Below are positions 1 through 10,385 of a DNA stretch of 64,000 bases, in pieces. How positions within the stretch are numbered: the stretch's first letter is position 1; the number at the start of each line of letters is the position of its first letter. Where the stretch lies: NCBI RefSeq assembly GCF_963678975.1, contig NC_089273.1, positions 1,001,001 to 1,065,000 of the forward strand. Direction: 5' to 3'. The translations under genes and the position numbers were made by a program. The DNA comes from Dysidea avara (lineage: Eukaryota > Porifera > Demospongiae > Dictyoceratida > Dysideidae). The notes beneath the pieces were generated by a model. The model had not been told where the DNA came from. It saw nothing but the letters and a program-made list of their open reading frames with translations, and did not search any database.

Positions 1-125
1 CATGACACCTTTTCAGCATTGGTTAGGCACAGCCATTCCCAACAATGTCTTCAGACCAACTAAAACCCTTCCAAAAATATTTATGAAGTTTTTTTTTTAA
101 TTCTACCTATCAGATTTATATGCTG

Positions 126-162
<37 letters not shown>

Positions 163-921
163 ATGATGCTTTTAGCCAAGCATAACTCAACAATGAAGTA
201 AGCAGTGGGCATGATTTCTTCACTGTTCAATGTCACTTAATCCCAAACTGTACCTTTTCACCAAATGCAGTACATACAATACACACATCATGGACTTTCC
301 TTTGTCCTAATTTGTGTTCCGGTTCTTTTTGCTGGCATCGCAAGGTTTCAATTTGCGATAGCGTGATGTGGCTTCCCTGTGACTGTGTTGGCTAATGTGC
401 TTATCATGAGCCGTAATGATTGGATTTATTGCAGAGAAGCTTCTTGTACTGTTCTTTGTTTGTGATGCTGTGTAAGGGGGGGAATATGACTGAAGACAAT
501 GCGTAATGGCCACCTCCCTTTCCATAACATAATTGATTGTTGGGCACTTGTTCTGCACAAAATTACTTTTATGGCATTCCTGATTATATGTTATTTTAAA
601 TGTAAACAAACAGGGAGCTAGAAGGAATTTTAAGTTGGATTAGGGATGAAACAAAGAAAAAAGTTGTGAAACAATGAAATAGCTTTAAAAAAGTAGTGGA
701 ACAAGGAATGTCGCCTACATGACATTGTGCAGAAATACTAATGGATATTTAATCCCTACTATATTCAGTAATGGTTATAGACTGTTAAGGGATTTAATGT
801 CCACTAGTGTGTCTGCAGGTATTATATCCAACCTTCTTTATTCCACTACTTATAGGAAATTCCCTATACTTTTTTCTTTGATCCCTATTCAACCTAAAAT
901 TCCTTGTACTTGTTATATAAA
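1..921. other. Intronic or intergenic DNA upstream of the ROC-COR exon
   Basis: No coding exon is recognised here. There is a short (ACTA/TAAC)n tract at about 125-161. The stretch from about 185 to 560 is a diverged copy of the repeat found at 36.0-36.5 kb and, inverted, at 44.9-45.5 kb: the same order of a GGCTTCCCTG-like segment, a catggactt segment and a ctgtgtaa segment can be followed in all three. The preceding exon of the ROC-COR gene must lie further left, because the exon at 1429 opens with a split codon. Confidence 0.5.
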
Positions 922-1356
922 TGTGACTGGGTCTGTGAAAACCTGACACAATCATATAAGCCTAAAATTATAAAGCATAGAATACATGTGTATATTGGGT
1001 GAAATACCTGCATATTATTGAAAAAAAATTCCGTAAATTTTTGAACCTCTCTTTCGTAGTGAAGGAAGGGACTAACAATGAAACCCTGGATATCATCCTA
1101 TTCGCCTGCTCAAGAGGAGTTGGAAAATCTTTGTTTCTTTGCAGTAGATTCAAGGATACAGATTTTTTTGTTTTTTTGCTGTACAAATCAATTTTGCTTT
1201 TGTTGCCACTTTGTGGGGCTGTAACTCCAAAAGTTATTAGCAAATGAGGCTGAAATTTTGCCAGAGAGTACACTTGGCTAAGTAGCATATAAATATTTAT
1301 TAAAAAAGAATATGAAAAATGTGCGATAGTGTCAGGTTTTCACAGATCCAGTCACA
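922..1356. mobile_element. MITE, TGTGAC-terminal family, copy 1 (435 bp)
   Basis: The left end begins TGTGACTGGGTCTGTGAAAA and the right end is its reverse complement, matching at 27 of 28 positions out to CCTGACAC. There is no intact ORF. The outermost bases match the ends of the 5.7 kb element at 52352-58087. It lies in the intron upstream of the ROC-COR exon. Confidence 0.8.
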
Positions 1357-1428
1357 AATAAGCACATTTTTGCTTATTTTAACATACGAATTGTCATCAT
1401 GGTTAGTAATGCTAGTTTTGCCTATTAG

Positions 1429-3157
1429 ATGGACTTCGTGCATTTGAGAAGATAGCGTACTCACTGGCCCTCCAACAAGGAAAGGCTAAAGCACTTGGTA
1501 TCAAATTATTGCTCTTTGGACCTGAGTTCGTTGGAAAGACCTGCTTAGTTTCAACTTTGGTAGGAGACCCTTACCAAGAGGAGAGAGCCACAGAAGGTGC
1601 TGACATGTCTATCCTCAATACAAGTAACTGGACAAAAATAACTGCTGATCAAGTTTCAGACCGGCTTCAAGAAAAGTTTCTGCGGGATTTGAAGCAGTCA
1701 GCTAAAAGCCACAAAGAAGTTGCTACTGGTGAAAAGATGCCTGAAAAAGCCATGCACTATCCAGAGGAATTATCGCCAGGATTAGCCACTGCCAAGCCTA
1801 CGTTTCTTAAGAAGGCTATGAATTTTATTTCTCCAAGGAAAAAGGATTTGTCAACCAAATATTCAGCACCAACCCCAAAGCTGAAGCTTGATGCCTGTGA
1901 AATCAAACAAGCAATGAAAGCTCCAAGCATTGAATTAGGGGATGAGGATGGCATAGATGTTACCATACTGGACTTCGCTGGACAAATCATGTACCACAGT
2001 ACACACTCGGTATTCATCAGAAAGGACAACATCATCATGGTGGTGTTCAATGCCTCCCGACCTTTATCCAGCAATGTCAAAGTTCGATCCAGCACACTGA
2101 GATCTGATCCCATGACCAATTCTCAGAATGTGCACTTTTGGATGAAGACCGTCCACTCGATATGCCATGTTCCAGGGGATGAGAATGATAAAGCTGATTT
2201 GCTTCCAGTAATTCTGCTTGTTGCTACACATCTTGATTTGCTTGGGGATTCTGCTGAACAGGCAAAAGAAGATGTCATTCAGCAATTGGCACAAGAGCTT
2301 AAAGGAAAACCATATGCTCATCACCTTGCAGGACACCGTGAGGGTCTTGTACAGGCACTCAGAAAGTATTGCATTTTCATTAGCAACAAGTGCAGAAATC
2401 CAGCAGAGATTTCTAGGCTAAAGAATGTTGTGTTTGAGCTGTCTCAACCGATCCTTTTGAAAGAGCATCCAGTTGTATACCTTAAGATCGAAAGAAGATT
2501 GCTTTCCATTGAGAAGGGAGTGCTCTCAACCAAAGAGTTTCATGCTGTCACTGAAGAATGTGGTTTTCCTGTTACCATTGATAGCAAGGAATTTGTTGGA
2601 GCACTAGAGTATTTTCATAACAGAGGAACTGTCTTGCATTTTCCATCCATTAAGAGTCTTCGGAAGCTTGTTTTCCTGTCTCCCCACTGGCTAACCAAGC
2701 TTTTGTCTTACCTCTTGCTTGCCCACCCTTATCAGCGTATTACTGGTCGCTATGAAAATTCGTTTCTTCTTCTTATAGAAAATGGAATCCTTTTGGGAAG
2801 CTTTCTGTCTTACATGCTGGATCTGTTCAATAAATCTGAGTGTGTTACTGGCTCTGAGGCAGATTCCCAAGAAGCAGTTGCTCTTATGAAAAGGTTTGGC
2901 TTTGTAGCGGAAATCAGCACTACCACATACTTCTTGGAAGAGAATGATAAATTTCATCAAGAAGAGGGGTTATTGATTGTCCCAACCCTGTTACCTGAAG
3001 ATCCACAAAATGATAAGCAGATCCCCAGTGAAGATGATCCCAATGTAAAGGTAGTTCGTTACTACTTCCCTGATCGCTTCATTTCACCAACAATTTACAA
3101 CACCATGGTTGCTGAATGTATCAACTGGAACACTGAGAATCATGAAGACTTGATTTG
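1429..3157 (+). CDS. ROC-COR GTPase, main exon (N-terminus outside the window)
   Basis: One long exon carrying the GTPase and COR parts of a ROCO-type protein. The reading frame is open from the acceptor (tattag, 1423-1428) and enters with a split codon, so earlier exons exist. Visible motifs are the P-loop GPEFVGKT, switch-I-like ATEGADMSILNTSNW, the G3 motif DFAGQ followed by a hydrophobic strand, and a G4-like THLD. About 110 residues of basic, Lys-rich insert separate switch I from G3. The second half (LVFLSPHWLTKLL and onward) fits a COR domain. The donor GTGAGT at 3158 joins it in phase to 3699. ROCO proteins with a C-terminal Death domain (DAPK1-like layout) act as GTP-regulated scaffolds in stress and death signalling; that role is inferred from the family. 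Whether LRR, ankyrin or kinase domains precede it cannot be seen. Confidence 0.85.
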
Positions 3158-3334
3158 GTGAGTTACAATCTGGTATGTTGACTAAAATGAAAGTGTAGTT
3201 GTGGTAATGTTTGTGATATAAAGCTACACTTCTATTGACTTTACCACAATGAGGATATCTTAGTATAAGGTTTTTACTTTTATCTGATATTAATTTTAGT
3301 GCTGAAATGCTTTAAACTAAACTGATTTAGAAAT

Positions 3335-3585
3335 TGTGACCGGGCCTGTGAAAATAGGGCATGTGGGCACATGATTTTTGCCTACTTTTTAAAACTTTCA
3401 TCATTTGTAACTTTTTGTATCAGTATGCTATGGCAATGCAATTTTGAGCATCTAGTAAGAATTTAATTGGCTTTATGATGCAACTAACTAAATACAAATA
3501 TGCTGTTCCAGCACTGAGATATGACCTGTAGAGTGACGTGGTGTAGTTTGTGCCCACATGCCCTGTATTCGCAGGCCCAGTCACA
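3335..3585. mobile_element. MITE, TGTGAC-terminal family, copy 2 (251 bp)
   Basis: About 36 bp of terminal inverted repeat, from TGTGACCGGGCCTGTGAAAA on the left to GCAGGCCCAGTCACA on the right, extending inward through ATGTGGGCAC. It is inserted in the intron between the first two visible exons of the ROC-COR gene. Confidence 0.85.
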
Positions 3586-3698
3586 ATTGTTGATTACCAC
3601 TTCAAATACTTTTATTACAATGTTAAAATGAGTAAATAATAGTAATAATAATAATGTTGTTATAATAATACACATTTGTTTCTACAATTCGTTTTCAG

Positions 3699-4045
3699 GT
3701 TGAGGAAAGGAAAAGCAAAGATGGTACTAGGAAATGGCCAGGATTACTGTGTCAGTTTAGCTGAAGAGGAACACTGCATCAAATTGTCCATCATCTTGTC
3801 AGCTGATACTGAACATTCAGCTGAAGAACGTAGAGACCTGCTGGAGTTCTTTCAGTCAAAGCTTGAAGAAATAGTGACGGATTTCATGCCAGCTTCAAAG
3901 ATGCCAATAGCCTATATCCCATGTTTCTACTGTGATCAGCTACATGCTAGAGTTGAGGTGCTACTTGAGGGAAAGCAGCTACACTGTCCTGTTAAGGATA
4001 AGCCATTGCCCAAGGATTATTACTGTAGTCTTGTTACTGATCAAG
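3699..4045 (+). CDS. ROC-COR GTPase, second visible exon
   Basis: The acceptor is ttttcag at 3692-3698. Joined to the previous exon it completes a Trp codon and stays open to the donor GTTTGT at 4046. The product begins LRKGKAKMVLGNG and continues as a soluble alpha/beta-looking segment with a Cys-containing patch (PCFYCDQLHARVEV). This fits the C-terminal part of the COR region or a following beta-rich domain, as in other ROC-COR-Death proteins. I do not recognise a separate named domain. The donor is phase 1, as are the following two. Confidence 0.8.
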
Positions 4046-4102
4046 GTTTGTATTTACTGTACAATACAAAGTATTATTAGAATGTGATGTATTTATAAAT
4101 AG

Positions 4103-4165
4103 ATGAGAATATGCCTGTAGTGTCTTCTTCTACTGAAGCATCAACTTTGACAGCCACAGCTGAAA
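4103..4165 (+). CDS. ROC-COR GTPase, Ser/Thr-rich linker exon a
   Basis: A 63-nt exon bounded by aaatag and GTAAGA. With the split codons it reads DENMPVVSSSTEASTLTATAE, low-complexity Ser/Thr/Ala linker. Both borders are phase 1. Its pattern resembles the next small exon. Confidence 0.65.
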
Positions 4166-4775
4166 GTAAGAAGCGAATCATCCTTATTAAAATATATATA
4201 TACCCTGATAGCAGTGGCACAAGTATTGTATTTGTTGGAATGTTAAACAATTAATTAATATTAATTCCACTGAATAACCATATCAATATTTGTACAAACA
4301 ATAGCACTGTCAAGGACATTAATGCATTATTCTCCTGCTTTTCCTTTATCATGCCATTGTGTATAGTTTTGTGTTGATGGATGTTATTCATCTAAGCATT
4401 AGTTTTGTGTGATCTTTAATTATACAGATAACAATATTGGTATAGATTCTGTTCCTAGTAAAATTTAATACAAGTGTTTTGTGACCTTGTTGTAACTACA
4501 TATATAATTAACTGTATATTGTCAGTATGTAGTACTAGAAATACACTAAACAGATTCTTTCTCCCTGTACAAATAACAAATATATGTATGCCTACACCAG
4601 TTTCTATAGTCTCATTGTGTAACAATGGAGACCTCATTTACACTAGAAATAAGATAGTTAGGATACACTATTGATGCTCAACATCCTAGTTATGTTGTCA
4701 CCTTTCGAGGATATATTTTTCTGGCAGATTGTCTTACCTGTATGTTTACTTACATATATCATTTTGTTTCTGTAG

Positions 4776-4835
4776 GTGAGAAGGTTCCTGCAAAGTCTTC
4801 TGTAGTTGCGTCAAGTTTAAAAGGAACAGCCAAGA
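4776..4835 (+). CDS. ROC-COR GTPase, Ser/Thr-rich linker exon b
   Basis: A 60-nt exon bounded by ttctgtag and GTGAGT. It reads SEKVPAKSSVVASSLKGTAK in phase with exon a. It has the same phase, almost the same length and a similar Ser-rich composition, so the two exons may be a tandem exon duplication that lengthened the linker to the Death domain. Confidence 0.6.
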
Positions 4836-6529
4836 GTGAGTTGTTTGAGTGATCATGATACTTATATGACCTATAATTTCCATAATATGGGCAAGTGCAC
4901 ATGCATTTGTAGATGAACACTACTTTGTATTATTAACTCACTGTGCGTTGCAGCTACACACACACATGTGTAGGCATTTTAGAGTGGTAGCTTTTTCATG
5001 AGTGTTGCTGACCATGATTGCTTGTGTATGCAGGGGTGGTAAAGTGGTGAGCAAGTATGATTCATATATTGACAAAAGTTGTAATGACAAGCTCCATGCA
5101 TGCTAAAATACATAAATCTGGGGGGTCTAGGAGTATGGTACAAAATACAATTAATTTTGTCATGGATATTAACAACATATTCCAAATTAAATAAGAAATC
5201 ATAATTTTGGGGTAAAGTGCAGGAAGGAATTTTACATTTGTGTAGGAACATGGTTCCTACATGTATAGAGCATTATTGAGAATTTTTGCAGAATTTTGTA
5301 GGAAATATTCCTACACTGTTGAATTTTGCAAGAAAGATTCCTACACATTGAGTGAAGTGTAAGACATCTTATTGCAGTGTATGAATAATTCCTACAAGCA
5401 TAGGAATATCCTACACATTGTACCATATCTTTCTTACAAAATTCAATAGTGTAGGAATATTCCCTACAAAATTTCTTAATATGTGACCAGATTTTACAAA
5501 ACTGATCCAAATCGCACATCAGACAAAATCAAACTAACACCACCAGTGGATAGCTACACTATCGTACTACTAGTTTTGACCCTCAGTACTACTCAAACTA
5601 CTCGAGGCTGGTTTTAACAGATGTCTTTTCTGGGTAGTATAGAGTACTCAAATGGAGGTTTCAGGCCTTGTGAAGGACCTGGCTTGGCATGAATCAGTGG
5701 TTTACTGGTGGACAGCCTTATAATGTTGGCCAGACGTTTTCTCTGTTGATTTTGCTACATATCAGCCACTAAGGAGCCAGCACAGCGCTGTAATCTCGTG
5801 TCTGGACCTCAGTCATGGTCTGCCTCCATTTTGAGGTCTATCTCTTGCCCTCCCCACCACCCCCCACCCTCCACTGCTTTGTGAGCACTCATGATACTAC
5901 TTTGTTCATCCAACTGCTCAGATTTTCTGTCTTATTTGGCGGAAAACTCTACAAGCAGCTACAAGTACTGGAAGTGGCCTGAAAGGTAACAGATTAATGC
6001 ATCGTTTGTGTAAATTTCATACGCGTGCTTGCTATCTTTGGAGAGTTATGCTGGCTTCAATTCTTTAAAGCCGTTTATCTCAAAACTTCTCATGTGCGAT
6101 TTGGATGGTTTTTCCAAAATCCAGTCACATATAGCCCTACACGTGTAGGAGCCATGCTTCCTACACAAGGGGAAATTTGGTACATCACATAAAATTTGTT
6201 GTGCTTTTGAGAAAAACTTGCCACAAATTAAAATTTTGGTTCCTTATTTATTTTGGAACATGTTAACTTTGCCAGGGAGATAAATAATGTCATTTGCAAT
6301 CACTTCAATTTTTTGTTCTCAAAGGTACTGGAAGGCTGCTTAGATTTTTATATTTACCTACAGAAATCCATCTTGAAAACACAGACCTAGGCAGATTAGA
6401 ACAAAGCAAGAATTGTTAGTATAGTTTAGTCATTTCATGCTTATGTTGTTTTAAGGCTTGCCTCAGTATAAGCTGGTCAGTATTAATCTGTTAGCAGTAA
6501 TCCCAAGATAGTTACATATAATTTTGCAG
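4836..6529. other. Intron before the Death-domain exon, holding nested inverted-repeat elements
   Basis: An intron of about 1.7 kb. From about 5230 to 6172 it contains an outer inverted repeat whose ends share a TTGTGTAGGAA...CCTACA pattern, with several extra gtaggaa/ttcctac mini-palindromes in the left part, and an inner TGTGAC element at 5482-6129. No further exon was recognised. Confidence 0.6.
5482..6129. mobile_element. TGTGAC-terminal element, copy 3 (648 bp)
   Basis: The left end is TGTGACCAGATTTTACAAAA and the right end is the reverse complement of TGTGACTGGATTTTGGAAAA. The inverted match continues to a GATTTGG/CCAAATC block. TA flanks both sides (5480-5481 and 6130-6131), consistent with a 2-bp target duplication. 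No ORF is evident. Confidence 0.8.
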
Positions 6530-6810
6530 AGGAGATGTCATACCCTGAGCTACTGAAGTGGGTAAAGCAGACAGCAAATTGGCAGCTGTTAGCAACATTC
6601 CTTCTTAATGAGCATACTGTGTCAAGGGATATTGACATAATTGAAGATGAGGCCAGAGGAAAAGTCATCAAGTGTCAAATAGCTTTGGCTAGAAAGTTTA
6701 CCGAGTCCACTGATGTTGAAGTCTCTTGGAGGAGGGTGTATGATGCATTCATCAATGCTGATTGCAGCAATATTGCTGAAGAAATAAGGAAGAAGTACCT
6801 CTTGAAATAA
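6530..6810 (+). CDS. ROC-COR GTPase, terminal exon with Death-like domain
   Basis: The acceptor is ttttgcag (6522-6529). The entry codon completes in phase 1 with the 4835 donor, and the exon ends at TAA. It codes about 93 residues with the helical spacing of a Death domain: WQLLATFLL in helix 1, DIDIIEDE, CQIALARKF in a central helix, the typical SWRRVYDAF, then NIAEEIRKKYLLK at the end. Death domains mediate homotypic assembly of signalling complexes, so the protein probably couples a ROC-COR switch to such an assembly. The domain call rests on pattern, not on a profile search. Confidence 0.75.
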
Positions 6811-7400
6811 CTCATGCACTAACACATTTAGCTGACTTATTTAGTATTTCTTTACATGCTGTAGTAGGATTAATGCTTTGAACTGATGCTTAGGAAGTAT
6901 TCATTATAGTTTTACTGCTGTTTGCAACTGCTAACTTTGATAATAGTTGAGTTTGTAATAACATGCTAAACATGCTAATAGTTTGGGTTAATTTATAGAG
7001 GGAATATAAAGAGGAACAGGTATGAGTGGATCTGGCATTTTTCATACGGAAATGAGTACAGCTAAACACAGAAACTTTGTGGTTGAGCCTATCAAAACAT
7101 TGAAACCAGACATCAACTATATACAATAGATTATAATTTATAGTCTCTCATTGAAGGTCAGTAAGTATCCCATAACTTGATCACTTGTAGACAAATGTAA
7201 TAGACATAATTATGCATTTACTATGGACTGATTGCAATTAACGGGTAATTCTCAAAGCTTCTTTATCAGTATGTCCTCCTACCTGTAAAGTTGATGGAGA
7301 CAGTATAGGATACATCTACCAACAAGTTGTCTATAATAACAGTTCTCAGGGTGTTACATCTGTTTTTCAAATTTAGTGTTGGGTTCAGGTTTTAGTTTAT
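6811..7400. other. 3' flank of the ROC-COR gene
   Basis: This follows the stop codon and should hold the 3' UTR. No strong AATAAA is seen close to the stop. No other gene is recognised. Confidence 0.4.
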
Positions 7401-7661
7401 GGGTCATTCCATGTCAAATCAACAAGAAATTTAGAGTCACCTTATCGGATTTTGATGAAACTTGGTGTGTTTGTAGTACCTACGGTGCTACAAAGTTTTA
7501 TCCCCATGCACCACATGGTTTCTATGGCCACAAAATTAATATTTTAAATATTTCATAAAAAATAATCTTCCTGAATTGAAGTTACAAAATCAACTGAAAC
7601 TTTGTGTTTTGTTAATATTTCAAAATAACATTTTTGGTTGACCTTTCAAGCGATGTATAAA

Positions 7662-7921
7662 TGTGACTGAGCCTGCGAAACAGGGAATGTGGGCACAAAC
7701 TATACCCCATCACACTAAAGGTCATATCTTAGTACTTGAACAGATTATCTGCATTCTGTAACTTGCACCATAGTACATAAAGTCAAATATATAAAAGCTT
7801 ACTGAATGATAAAAATTTCATGGCCATAGTAGATTTGTATAAAAGATTATGAGTCAAGGAAGTTTGAAAAAGTGGTAAAACTCTTGTTCCCACATACCCT
7901 GTTTTTGCAGGCCCACTCACA
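7662..7921. mobile_element. MITE, TGTGAC-terminal family, copy 4 (260 bp)
   Basis: The ends TGTGACTGAGCCTGCGAAAC and GCAGGCCCACTCACA are inverted repeats of about 36 bp that include an ATGTGGGCAC block. It is the same subfamily as the copies at 3335, 15830 and 48791. No coding capacity. Confidence 0.8.
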
Positions 7922-8328
7922 AATTATGGGATATCTAAGGTTCAAAGTAGGCCTGAGTCAAATATGCAAACTTTTTCCCAGGATTTTCCCGAAGTTTTAA
8001 CCCATTATGTTCTTTCAGTGTTCCTATTACGCTTGCATTATGCTCCTAACACTGCTTGAAGTTTCTTAGTTTACTAGAGTGGTATATCCCCAGTATATGG
8101 AACAGTTAATTGTTTGGAATTTTAGTAGCTTTTCAGTAAACCTGCATTCACTGATGTTTACTGAGAGTTTAAAACTTAGTAAAACAATTATGTTCCATAT
8201 ACTTAAAGTTACTGATATTTTACTATCAGTATAACTGGGCACAACTACAGTAAAGCAGCTTAACAAATTAGTAAACTAAGAACCTTCAAGCAGTGTAAGA
8301 TAGCAACATTTGTGACAATTACCATGGA

Positions 8329-8762
8329 TAGGTACCAGCCTATTATGCTTTTAATTTTATCTATTATGCTATGCTGCAGTGCTCAAATATTTTGCCTATT
8401 ATGCTCATAATTATGCTCAATTTTTTTTTGCCACATTTCCAATGTTTTGTTACTTTCTATATAATTATGGGTAATGATAAACTTTGGCTAATGGATAACT
8501 GGTTAAATATAAAAAGTACTTGTTGTGCATTAAGAATTAGGCTGCATTGAAAACTATAATAACAGTCATGTCAGATAACTACTTAATGCCATATCAGTGG
8601 CATCAACTGTTCCATTATTGTAAGTCAAACTTTTTCTGTACTGTGGCATGCATTTTTGCTTACAGTATGGCAATTATTCTGCCTATTATGCTAGCATTAT
8701 GCTTGATACTTTCATGTACCTATTATGCTCAAGTTTATGCCAGCATAATAGGCTGGTGCCTA
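8329..8762. mobile_element. hAT-type MITE, TAGG-ACC-GCC family (434 bp)
   Basis: It starts TAGGTACCAGCCTATTATGC and ends GCATAATAGGCTGGTGCCTA. The 8-bp flanks accatgga (8321-8328) and actatgga (8763-8770) differ by one base, as expected of an old hAT target duplication. The interior is filled with repeats of cctattatgct. It is inserted inside an older repeat that is also seen at 15.5 and 16.3 kb. Confidence 0.85.
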
Positions 8763-9842
8763 ACTATGGATCATTAATTTTTAATCAGTGAATGCTCTAT
8801 TAGAGCATTTCACCACAAAGCAATCTTTCTATTAGAGAGTATCGATCTAAGGAACAATGTACTGCAGTTTCCACCAACTGCTCTATATTAGGGAGTATCG
8901 ATTTATTTGATGGAATTAATCTCCGTAGTTTGAAATGTCAACCTAATATGCCAGCATTATGCTGGCATAGCACTCCAGCCTATTATGTTCTTTATTATGC
9001 TGGTATATTTGACAAAAGCCTAGCACTTAGTTGAAAACTTTAATTCTTTATATTTCCAAAATGCTATTTAAAATTCTTTGAATTATTCCATAAATAATCC
9101 TTTGGTCATGGTCTATGGTTGATAATTGAGACAACAGTGGGTTCAAAAGATATAATCAAAATGCTGTGGTCTGCAGGGATATTAATTTTGTACTATATCA
9201 CTACTGTATGGGAGCGTACACCTCCACTAACCACTCCCAACTACAAGTTTGTATTACACAATGGAGGTAGACAACCATGGTAAAACCTGTATTAGTAACT
9301 ATCTTTATTGAAAGACCACCTGTTAAATCGTAATTACTTCTTTAATGCTATCCTTCCAATGCAGCCACTCTGCCTAGCAAATACAATTATGGACGAATGG
9401 ACATCAAACAAGCCAACACATGTCCACAAACATCTATATAAGTGTTTTATAATATCTATTTAGTTCATTTGGAAACCTTATATCATTTCCTATATTTAAC
9501 CACAATAATTTATATTAAGTTCATACCAGAGCAACAATGTTGTTGTGTATCACTATGTACTTGACTTATTTGTGATCACATAGCTGCACAAATCAGAAGT
9601 GCTGACCACAGCATGCTATACACTGCCTATAGTTGGATATGTCAAAGCTGTATAGTACAAAATACATTCAATAGTATAGAAATATGTTTGCTAATTCTGA
9701 TAATATTAGCTGACTACTTAATAGCTACTGTACACGATGACTAACTTAACATACATGTTTAGTACTGTGTAATATCAAGCACCACCAGCACCTCTTATCA
9801 TCATGTTAGTTATCCATAAATGGATTTATAAAAAGTAAACAA

Positions 9843-10186
9843 ACTAGTGTAAAAATAAGTTTCAAAACTTAGAACATGGGAATAGAGATTGCTGAAAAAA
9901 GTAAAGAAACAAGGGTCAAATAAGCCAACATGTTAAACACACAGAGATCTCTATTTGGACTCAAATAAATATTTATACAGTAGCATTCTCAGTGCTTACT
10001 AATTATTTTCAGTACTTATCTGCCCCTATTTATGAAACTACTGCTTTTCCTTAGTCTCTAGCCATTGAGTCCAAATAGAGATCTTTGTGTATTTAACATA
10101 CTGGCTTGTTTGACCCTTGTTTCTTTACTTTTTTCGACGATCTCTATTCCCATGTTTAAATTTTTGAAAATTATTTTTACACTAGT
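9843..10186. mobile_element. Foldback-type MITE (344 bp) with arms of about 120 bp
   Basis: The left arm from actagtgtaaaaata to about 9965 and the right arm from about 10064 to tatttttacactagt are near-perfect reverse complements, including a gagatc-tctatttgga segment. A loop of about 100 bp separates them. There is no ORF of its own. Confidence 0.8.
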
Positions 10187-10385
10187 TGTTGGGACTGTGA
10201 ACAAGAATCCTCCTATATGTCCACTAGTCAGGTGTCCTTCTTGAGAAATTCCACTGCAGCACCACATGTGAAACATAAACACTGTGGTGTGGAGTGGGCC
10301 TGTGTAAGTGCATTGTGGTGGGATTTTAAATCAATACAGTGGTACTTTTGAAAATTGAAAAGAAATAGAGTAGTGTTATAGATAT

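Noticed and set aside
1757..2336. Minus-strand ORFs opposite the ROC-COR exon
   Set aside because: Shadows of the real plus-strand coding exon.
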